Shown here piece after piece: positions 57,511 through 64,000 of a stretch of DNA of 64,000 nt. The notes below the pieces were generated by a model. The model was not told where the DNA came from and searched no databases. It saw only the letters and a program-made list of their open reading frames with translations. The stretch's first letter is position 1. Every line of letters starts with the position of its first letter. Location of the stretch: the NCBI GenBank assembly GCA_030065915.1, contig JASJCQ010000004.1:62001-126000 (forward strand), read 5' to 3'. Source of the stretch: Woeseiaceae bacterium. Its GTDB lineage: Bacteria > Pseudomonadota > Gammaproteobacteria > Steroidobacterales > Woeseiaceae. The position numbers and the translations under genes were made by a program.

Positions 57511-59676
57511 CTAGTCGTCATTCAGTGTGTTTACCGGGCTGACATCATGCAGCGGCGCCAGGTCCTGGACTGCATCCGTCCACAGGAAGGCGTCGGTCCA
57601 CATGAAGGCGTCCGTCCACAGGAAGGCGTTGGTCCAGAGATACGCATCGGTCCACAGGAACGCGTCGGTCCACAGGAACGCATCGGTCCACAGGAAGGCG
57701 TCCGTCCACATGAAGCCGTTGGTCCACAAGAAGGCTGCACTCCAGGTCGTGTCGCCCCACAGCTGTGCCGTGTCTTCGACGAAGATGGCGTCGTCCGTGT
57801 CATTGCGCATCATGCGAGGTGACAGGGCCTGGCCAGCGACCGTGCCGGTCTGGGCCAGCGCCGCGGTGACGTCGAGGACGCCTGCGCCACCGGTGACCGG
57901 ATCGGCGTCGATCTTGCGCGCCGAGCGCATCAGGCGAGCCTTGATCGTCGACGGGCTCAGCATCGGGTCCTGCTCGAGCATCAGTGCGGCAGTCGCGGAC
58001 ACCGCGCCGGCGGCCATGCTGGTACCTGACATCTCGAGGTAGCGTTCCCGGCACGTGCCTGCGCAATTCGGTTTCCGGTTCGGCAGGTCGCGCTTCATCT
58101 TGGACTGGCCCGGTACCGCTGCGATGTAACGGTTGCCCGGAGCAACGAGGTCCGGCTTCATGATGTGGTCGATCAGGGTCGGACCCTTCGATGAATAGGT
58201 CGATACATAATCGTCGCTGAAGTCCGCCGTACCGCTGTCCGTTAGCGAGCCGACCGTGATGATCTTGCGCGAGTTACCCGGGCTCGTGATCGTCATGTTG
58301 CCGTCACGGCCATAGTTGCCGGCCGATGCGACGACGACGAAGCCGGCGTCCCAGACGGCCTCTACGGCGAGCACCAGCGGGTCGGTCGTGTTGGATTCTT
58401 CGAGCGCCTTGCCGAGCGACAGGTTGACGACACGGATGTCGTGCGTCGTACCGTTGTTGAGTACCCAGTCCAGCGCCGCGATCGCGTCGGAGACGCTGCC
58501 TACACCATTCTCGTCGAACACGCGCAGCGAGTGGATCGGCGTGTACGGCGCGATGCCCTGGTAAGCGCCGTTAGAGCTCGCGCCGCTGCCGCCGATGACG
58601 CCGGCGACGTGCGTGCCGTGGCCGAACGGGTCGTAGGCGTCGTCGCCGATGACCTGGATAGCGACATTGTCGATCAACATGGAGGCATCATCGTCGGTGT
58701 TGCTTACGCGGAACCGGATGACGGTATCAGCCGACCCATAGGGGGTCAGGTCCAGGGTCTCGCCTAGAACCAATTGCTCACTATCGTACGTGGCGAGGGG
58801 CGCGGACCATGTGATGCCGCCGTCAGTTGAAGCCTCGACGACCCACGCGGCCGAACCTTCGAAGCTCCTCGTATGATAATCGAACGTGAGAATCGCCGTG
58901 TTCGCTCCTGACAGGTCGACACGACGCTGTAATTCGCCGTAACGATTACGCGCGTCGAACTCGATGCACCTGCCGCCGCCATTCGGGCACGCCCAGTGTT
59001 CTTCAACGGTAATGTTGCCGCTGTGCGGGCTGTTGTTGTCGTCGTATTCTACCCAGGGATACTGGCCCCATTTCAGGGACCCGTCGCTGTTGTTGAACGC
59101 GGTGACATCGAAGTTGTCGAGATAGACACCAGTCGCGCCGTCATCGACGTCGGTGACACACGGTGAGGTCGAGACAGACGGAACGGCACCGCTATAGCAG
59201 TCAATACGCTGCCGGACGTGCAGGTCACCGTGGCGACCGACACCCGAATCGATAACCGCAACGCCGACCTGCTTGTTCATGACGAGCTTCTTCTCGTACT
59301 CCATCTTCGAATCGAACGACAGAGTGTTGGCTGTTGCGTGGCCAGGCACGTTCGCCGTTGCACGAGCCGACGCCGAGAAGCTCTCGATCCGCTCGTCAGG
59401 CACGACGAAGGCAACACGCTTCGAACGCTTCAGCCGCTCGATCGCGCGCGGGGGCAGGCTCGCGGAACGCATCTTCAGCTTGCCGAATTCGCGTTTGACC
59501 TTGCCGCCGTTTCGACGAACGTTGTCGGACTGTGAGCGGTCGAGCCTGGCCTTGTAACCGATGATGACGTCGATCTTCTCGCCCCTGGCACCGCCTTCCT
59601 TTGCGGCGAAAGCACTCGGTGCGAAGCAGAGCCCCGTCATCGCGATTGCGGTCAGTACGAACTTCAGTTTATTCAC
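57511..59676 (-). CDS. Exported S8 subtilase with C-terminal FLWTDA repeats (subtilase 2)
   Basis: 721 aa from GTG 59676, preceded by AAGGAAA and followed by a clean signal peptide (NKLKFVLTAIAMTGLCFAPS, then AFA). ATG 59709 upstream is an alternative. Catalytic Asp143 (GVAVIDSGVGRHGDL), His353 (FGHGTHVAGVIGG) and Ser553 (SGTSMAAGAVS). The Asp-His insert is shorter than in subtilase 1 and holds one jelly-roll (about 185-342, YLDNFDVTAFNNSDGS). Residues 648-701 are nine copies of (A/G)(F/Y)(L/M)WT(D/N), and the end is LNDD. It is a paralogue of subtilase 1, divergent in the middle but close at the catalytic regions. Likely secreted. Confidence 0.92.
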   Translation of the reverse strand: MNKLKFVLTAIAMTGLCFAPSAFAAKEGGARGEKIDVIIGYKARLDRSQSDNVRRNGGKVKREFGKLKMRSASLPPRAIERLKRSKRVAFVVPDERIESFSASARATANVPGHATANTLSFDSKMEYEKKLVMNKQVGVAVIDSGVGRHGDLHVRQRIDCYSGAVPSVSTSPCVTDVDDGATGVYLDNFDVTAFNNSDGSLKWGQYPWVEYDDNNSPHSGNITVEEHWACPNGGGRCIEFDARNRYGELQRRVDLSGANTAILTFDYHTRSFEGSAAWVVEASTDGGITWSAPLATYDSEQLVLGETLDLTPYGSADTVIRFRVSNTDDDASMLIDNVAIQVIGDDAYDPFGHGTHVAGVIGGSGASSNGAYQGIAPYTPIHSLRVFDENGVGSVSDAIAALDWVLNNGTTHDIRVVNLSLGKALEESNTTDPLVLAVEAVWDAGFVVVASAGNYGRDGNMTITSPGNSRKIITVGSLTDSGTADFSDDYVSTYSSKGPTLIDHIMKPDLVAPGNRYIAAVPGQSKMKRDLPNRKPNCAGTCRERYLEMSGTSMAAGAVSATAALMLEQDPMLSPSTIKARLMRSARKIDADPVTGGAGVLDVTAALAQTGTVAGQALSPRMMRNDTDDAIFVEDTAQLWGDTTWSAAFLWTNGFMWTDAFLWTDAFLWTDAFLWTDAYLWTNAFLWTDAFMWTDAFLWTDAVQDLAPLHDVSPVNTLNDD
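57574..57735. repeat. 18-bp coding repeats: nine FLWTDA-type hexapeptides
   Basis: Nine in-frame 18-base units encode AFLWTN, GFMWTD, three AFLWTD, AYLWTN, AFLWTD, AFMWTD and AFLWTD. Trp and Thr are invariant; position 3 is Leu or Met and position 6 Asp or Asn. Confidence 0.95.
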
Positions 59677-59792
59677 GGTTCTTTTCCTTGTTGCCGGCGC
59701 CGCGCTCATGCCGTCGATAATTCCTTTCGAGCATTCAAACAGTTCGGTAGCGGTGTTGGAGGTGTGCACTCGGTCCGGGTCTGCCGGCCAGG

Positions 59793-59808
59793 TGTGAATC
59801 CGATCACA
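59793..59808. promoter_or_regulatory. CRP-like site upstream of subtilase 2
   Basis: TGTGA-ATCCGA-TCACA is a perfect match to the CRP/Clp consensus, flanked by GTGTGAA and CATAA. It lies 117 bases upstream of the GTG start of subtilase 2 and just before the stop of the propeller cyclase gene. Confidence 0.65.
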
Positions 59809-59825
59809 TAACGGCTGTGTGAAAT

Positions 59826-62800
59826 TCATGCCGCCCCCTCTGCCGTTCTCGGCTGGTCGAAATCGGAATTGTGTTCAATGAGACGGCCGTTGCGACGTGC
59901 GCGGAACAGGATCGAGGACGGCTGGATATCGTCCGTATTGAAGCCTTCGCTGGTCGCAGCCTCGTCGATACCGAGCAGCCCGACCCACGCGTCTCGCTTG
60001 TTCTTCGCCTCGTACATCAGGCTGTCGGCCAGGTTGATAACCTCGTCGAGTCCGGAGTTCTCCGAATGCCCGCTGTACAGCGGGTAGGCCACGAAACCGA
60101 TGGAGCAGGTTGTACGTACGATCTGGCCTTCCTCGAGCGTGAAGCTCGTCGCCGCGATCTTGGAACGGATTCGCTCGGCCAGTGCCTCCGCTTCGCCCGG
60201 GTGGCTCTGCTTCGCGACGACGACGAACTCGTCACCGCCCCAGCGGACGACGAAGTCGGAGCGACGGCAGGTCGACAGCAGGACGTCACGAATCTCGAGC
60301 AACATCTGGTCGCCGGCGGCGTGACCGTAGGTGTCGTTGATCGGTTTGAAGTTATCGAGGTCGATCATCATGAAGACGAGGTCGGCCGCGTCTTCCGTCT
60401 TCATGCCGTTCATTTCGTTCGTGTGCTTGCGACGGATCGTCTCGAGGTCGCGAGAGACTTCCTCGAAGACGAAGCGACGGTTGCGCAGACCCGTCAACGG
60501 ATCGCTGAGGCTGCTTTCCTGCAATGACTGGTTCAGCTCCACTAGCTCCTCGCTGCGCTCAGCCAATTCGCGGGTGCGCTTCGAGACTTCGCGCTCGAGA
60601 CGATGGCTGTACTCTTCCTCACGGCGCAGTCGGCGCTGGTGACCCCACCACAGGAACAGGCAGACCTGGACGAACAGTGCTGCGTACGCGACGTACGCCC
60701 ACCACGTGTCCCAGGGTGCCGGCTTGACGCGCAGCGGCATCGCGAAACCGGCCTCGTTCCAGACGCCGTCGGCATTGGCCGCCTTGATACGCAGCAGGTA
60801 GTAGCCGTCGTCCAGGTCCGTGTAGGTCACGCGGTGCGCGGTTCCGAGGTCGATCCAGTCCTGGTCGAAGCCCTCGAGCTTGTACATGAAACGGTTGTTC
60901 TCGGACGAGATGAAGTCGAGGGCAGCAAACTCGAACGTGATGCTGTCATCCGCATAGTCGAGTTCGATGCCGTCGTTGAGGTCGCTCGGGATGTCGGCAG
61001 AGCCATCGTCCCCAGCATTGAAAAAACCGGTCAGCACAATAGGCGGAATGGTCGAGCTGACCGGGAGCCCTTCGGGCTCGAATTCGTTAAATCCCTTGGC
61101 GCCGCCGAAGAACAGCGTGCCGTCTGCACTCGCGTGATACGCGCCGAAGTTGAACTCTTCGGACTGCAGGCCGTGACGACGGTGCAGCTGCTTCATCCCG
61201 CCGGTGTCGCGATCGATCTGAGTGATGCCGTAATTGGTGCTCAGCCACAGGTCTCCGGCGTTATCCGACAGCACGCCATAGACGACGTCGTTGGACAGGC
61301 CGTCCTTCTGCGACAGGTTCGTGAACTGAACCTTGTCCGGTGCGCCAGACGATCCGATGACACGGTCGAGGCCCGCGCCACGGGTGCCGACCCAGACTGC
61401 GCCCTTGGCATCGACATGCAGCGAGTACACGGTGTCCGAAGACAGGCTGGTTGCGTCGTCCTCGTCGTAACGAAACACGTGGACTGTGCCGGATTCGCGC
61501 TCGTACAGGTTCAGGCCGCCGGAGTCCGTGCCGATCCAGATGTTGCCGAGCCGGTCCTCTGCCAGCGCGGTCACACGCGGGCCACTCAGCGCTGTACCCG
61601 TCGCAGCATCGGTACCGATGCGAGAAAAGTCGCCGTTCTTCTTGTCGAAGATGCTGACGCCGCCACCGAACGTGCCCGCCCAAATAAGCCCCTGGCTGTC
61701 TTCGAACAGCGCCATGATGCCGTTGGCGCTCAAGCTCTTGTCGTCAGACGGGTCGTTGCGGAAGTTCGTGAATTCGCCGGTTGCCGTGTCGAGGCGGCTC
61801 AGCCCGCCGCGCATCGTGCCGGCCCAGACAAAGCCGTCGGAATCGACGATCAGGCTCATGACGCGGTCGCCACCGAGGCTTGCCGGGTCCTCCGGGTCGT
61901 TGCGGTAGTGCGTCACGCCGCCGTCTTCGCGGTCGCGCGCGATGAGGCCGTCACCAAAGGTACCGATCCAGAGCGCGTCGTCGTTCCCGGTCGCGAAGGA
62001 AACGATGTTCGGCTGACGATCTTCCGTTGCCGCGATGCTGCTTGTCTCTTGCAGGCCCAGCGCCCACGTGCGCGGGTTCCACTTGTTAATGCCACTCGTC
62101 AGCGTACCGACCCAGATCAGGCCGCTGCGGTCCTGGAACAGCGTGCTGACCGCGTCGCTGCTCAGGCTGTTCGGATCGTTGGAATCGCTGCTGAAACGCG
62201 TGAACTCAAGCGACTCTTCGTCGAGCAGGTTCAGGCCACCGGTCGTGGCAACCCAGATGCGCTTGGCTTCGTCCTCGAAGACGTCGGTTACACGATCGTC
62301 GGCCAGCGAGCCGGCGTCGGCCGGGTCGTGGCGAAACCGGGTAACGTCGCCCGTCCCGGCGTCTATCTTGTTCAGTCCGCTATCGTAGGTGCCGACCCAG
62401 ACTCGGCCCTTCGAGTCGGATGCGATCGTGCGGATGCGGCCAGAGCTCAAAGCCTGGTCTGCATCGTCGCCAAATGACTCGACCTCACCGCTCTCGAGAT
62501 CCATCGTGTAAAGCCCCGCGTCCGTGCCGACCCAGAGGCGGTTGCTGTGATCTTTGTGCAGCGCGAAAACGCTCTCGCCGCCGCCCGCGATGTCGAAGCG
62601 CTCGAACTTGCCGTTAGCCGGGTTCAGTCGGTTCAGTCCGTCCTGGCGCAGGCCGACCCAGATCGAACCATCGCTGTCGGCCAGCAGCGAGCGAACGATG
62701 TTGCCGGCGATGCTGAACTCGTCCTCGGTGTCGTGACGGTAGGTCGTGAATGTCTCGGTATCGCGATCGAATTTCGACAGGCCGCCGCCCTTGGTCGCCA

Positions 62801-63143
62801 CCCACAATGCGCCGCTCGCGTCCTCGACGAGGTCGTAGACGAAGTCGTTGCGGAGCGCCTCGGCGTTGCCGCGTTCCTGGCGGAAGTGCGAAAACCTGTA
62901 GCCATCGTAGCGGTTCAGGCCGTTCTCTGTGCCGAACCACATGAAACCTTCCGAGTCCTGAAGAATGCTGACGACGGTGCTCTGAGAGAGACCGTCATCG
63001 AGCGTCAGGTGCTCGAAACGCATCGGATGGGCATCCTCGCCAGCCGCCGCCATGACCGGCCACAACAGGACGGTCAATACGGCGAGCAGGCATTGCTGCG
63101 TGCCCCTGCGTATGCAATTCATAAGCTGTCCGAAATCCATCAT
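59826..63143 (-). CDS. Two-component-type propeller (Reg_prop)-Y_Y_Y-TM-GGDEF diguanylate cyclase
   Basis: 1105 aa with a signal peptide (VLTVLLWPVMAAAG). At least thirteen propeller blades recur (MWFGTENGLNRYDG, LWVATKGGGLSKFD, IWVGTLTSGINKWN and so on), consistent with two seven-blade propellers up to about residue 700. A Y_Y_Y domain (about 740-805), one membrane helix (about 815-834) and a coiled coil follow. The GGDEF domain ends it: I-site RRSD, then GGDEF at 969-973 and SIGFVAYPLYSG. It should convert a periplasmic signal to c-di-GMP. CRP-like site at 63276 lies upstream; ATG 63143 follows AAGGCGG. Confidence 0.93.
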   Translation of the reverse strand: MMDFGQLMNCIRRGTQQCLLAVLTVLLWPVMAAAGEDAHPMRFEHLTLDDGLSQSTVVSILQDSEGFMWFGTENGLNRYDGYRFSHFRQERGNAEALRNDFVYDLVEDASGALWVATKGGGLSKFDRDTETFTTYRHDTEDEFSIAGNIVRSLLADSDGSIWVGLRQDGLNRLNPANGKFERFDIAGGGESVFALHKDHSNRLWVGTDAGLYTMDLESGEVESFGDDADQALSSGRIRTIASDSKGRVWVGTYDSGLNKIDAGTGDVTRFRHDPADAGSLADDRVTDVFEDEAKRIWVATTGGLNLLDEESLEFTRFSSDSNDPNSLSSDAVSTLFQDRSGLIWVGTLTSGINKWNPRTWALGLQETSSIAATEDRQPNIVSFATGNDDALWIGTFGDGLIARDREDGGVTHYRNDPEDPASLGGDRVMSLIVDSDGFVWAGTMRGGLSRLDTATGEFTNFRNDPSDDKSLSANGIMALFEDSQGLIWAGTFGGGVSIFDKKNGDFSRIGTDAATGTALSGPRVTALAEDRLGNIWIGTDSGGLNLYERESGTVHVFRYDEDDATSLSSDTVYSLHVDAKGAVWVGTRGAGLDRVIGSSGAPDKVQFTNLSQKDGLSNDVVYGVLSDNAGDLWLSTNYGITQIDRDTGGMKQLHRRHGLQSEEFNFGAYHASADGTLFFGGAKGFNEFEPEGLPVSSTIPPIVLTGFFNAGDDGSADIPSDLNDGIELDYADDSITFEFAALDFISSENNRFMYKLEGFDQDWIDLGTAHRVTYTDLDDGYYLLRIKAANADGVWNEAGFAMPLRVKPAPWDTWWAYVAYAALFVQVCLFLWWGHQRRLRREEEYSHRLEREVSKRTRELAERSEELVELNQSLQESSLSDPLTGLRNRRFVFEEVSRDLETIRRKHTNEMNGMKTEDAADLVFMMIDLDNFKPINDTYGHAAGDQMLLEIRDVLLSTCRRSDFVVRWGGDEFVVVAKQSHPGEAEALAERIRSKIAATSFTLEEGQIVRTTCSIGFVAYPLYSGHSENSGLDEVINLADSLMYEAKNKRDAWVGLLGIDEAATSEGFNTDDIQPSSILFRARRNGRLIEHNSDFDQPRTAEGAA

Positions 63144-63275
63144 TCCATCCGCCTTTTGTCCCTTGTCCGCGTTGACCTCTTCCGGGTAATCGCGGAGTTC
63201 GAATCAGTGCGGCAATGAGACCACGACGGGCCGGATCCGGGCGGTGACCGGTGGCTTCAGGGACTGCGGTGAAAG

Positions 63276-63291
63276 TGTGAACCAGTTCTCA
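63276..63291. promoter_or_regulatory. CRP-like site upstream of the propeller cyclase
   Basis: TGTGA-ACCAGT-TCTCA, one mismatch to the CRP/Clp consensus, with the same flanks (GTGTGAA...CATAA) as the sites at 57271 and 59793. It lies about 130 bases before the cyclase start and just past the stop of the EAL gene. Confidence 0.45.
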
Positions 63292-63316
63292 TAATGAACC
63301 GGTTAAATTGGCGGGA

Positions 63317-64000
63317 TTACGGCGTATTTTGCAGCAGCCGGACGACTTCGTCGGGGCTCACGGCGGGCGACAGGAAGAAGCCCTGGTACTGGTCGCAGCC
63401 CATGCCACGGAGCATGGCCAGCTGTTCATTCGACTCCACGCCCTCGGCGACGACGGTCAGGTTCAGCTTCTGGCCCAGTGCGACCATGGCCGACGTGATC
63501 GCGGACTCGGCGCCGTTCGAACGGAGCTCCATGATGTAGGAACGATCGATCTTCAGGACGTCGACCGGCAGATCCTTGAGGTAGGCGATAGCGGCTTCGC
63601 CGGTGCCGAAGTCGTCGATAGACAGCGATACGCCGAGTGTCTTCAGGGCCTCGAGCCTGTCCAGCACATTGGTCTCGGGCGACAACGCGCCGCGTTCGCT
63701 CAGCTCGAGGTCGATCAGGCTCGGGTCGACGTCATGTCTTTCCAGGCATCCGCGTACGACGTCGGGGAATCCGGGGTCGAGCAACTGGCATTTCGAGACA
63801 TTGACGGACATGCGAATCGGATCCAGCCCCTGTCTCTTCCAGCTGTCGAGCTGCTGGCAGGCGGAATCCAGCACGAACCTGCCGATCGTAACCATCAGTC
63901 CTGAGCTTTCGGCGATCGGCACGAATTCGGCGGGCGACAGGAAGCTGCCGTCGGCTTGCGGCCAGCGCAGCAGGGCTTCGCAGCCAACGATGCGATTGCT
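63317..64000 (-). CDS. EAL-domain phosphodiesterase, C-terminal part (5' end outside the window)
   Basis: The open frame covers 227 residues to the right edge; the start lies beyond it. It reads the EAL domain from CEALLRWPQADGSF (catalytic Glu in EAL) to the stop, with VNVSKCQLL (Asn), DLELSERGAL, SIDDFGTGEAAIAYL, DVLKIDRSYI (Lys), TVVAEGVESNEQLAML and YQGFFLSPAVS. All catalytic residues are present, so it should hydrolyse c-di-GMP. It is upstream of, and on the same strand as, the propeller cyclase gene. Confidence 0.92.
   Translation of the reverse strand, partial: SNRIVGCEALLRWPQADGSFLSPAEFVPIAESSGLMVTIGRFVLDSACQQLDSWKRQGLDPIRMSVNVSKCQLLDPGFPDVVRGCLERHDVDPSLIDLELSERGALSPETNVLDRLEALKTLGVSLSIDDFGTGEAAIAYLKDLPVDVLKIDRSYIMELRSNGAESAITSAMVALGQKLNLTVVAEGVESNEQLAMLRGMGCDQYQGFFLSPAVSPDEVVRLLQNTP

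Overview
The window is a chromosomal segment of about 60 % GC (by eye) from a Gram-negative bacterium, most likely an environmental gammaproteobacterium. This is inferred from outer-membrane and periplasmic gene types, an MSHA-like type IV pilus locus, a REP-associated tyrosine transposase with GGGACATTCTGCTTTTT repeats, CRP-type operator sites and tightly packed ATGA-overlapping operons. I cannot name the genus. No rRNA, tRNA or CRISPR array was found.

Layout. 1-5480: an RND efflux adaptor (cut by the left edge), a glutathione peroxidase, a fumarylacetoacetate-hydrolase-family protein, a DUF3365-like haem protein, an EncFtn-like ferritin, a DUF1840 protein, an unknown acidic protein and a PfkB-family kinase. 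5509-13740: a minus-strand unit made of a winged-helix regulator, a Rap1a-like periplasmic protein and a Mrp-type cation/proton antiporter (E, F, G, DUF4040-MnhB fusion, C, and three ND2/ND5-type subunits), with a perfect palindrome in front of it. 13927-15612: a Na/Pi symporter. 15764-36767: a minus-strand type IV pilus locus. It runs from histidine kinase, receiver and GADEF-EAL protein, through a STAS-MshEN-ATPase fusion, PilC and a major pilin, to minor pilins including a 1520-residue tip-like protein. A RAYT transposon sits next, then a diguanylate cyclase and PilM-N-O-P-secretin.

37167-45746: formate-tetrahydrofolate ligase, a divergent LysR/pirin pair, a PPK2-class polyphosphate:AMP phosphotransferase, cardiolipin synthase, a cytochrome c fused to a barrel-like domain, and a Spy-like periplasmic protein. 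45762-53888: an uncharacterised cluster with three ATP-grasp enzymes, glycogen synthase, two alpha/beta-hydrolase esterases and an S51 (cyanophycinase-like) peptidase. It looks like a biosynthetic or storage-polymer module. 54104-63316: two exported subtilases whose C-termini are tandem FLWTDA hexapeptides, and a two-component-type beta-propeller diguanylate cyclase. Each of these three genes has a CRP-like TGTGA-N6-TCACA site upstream. The right edge holds the C-terminal part of an EAL phosphodiesterase.

A common theme is cyclic-di-GMP. Five proteins carry GGDEF and/or EAL or MshEN domains that make, break or bind it, and three of them sit inside the pilus locus. The candidates for undescribed biology are the FLWTDA-repeat subtilase pair, the STAS-fused pilus ATPase, the ATP-grasp/esterase/S51/GlgA cluster, and the unusual minor pilins (a giant DNRLRE/LamG pilin and a calcium-loop pilin).
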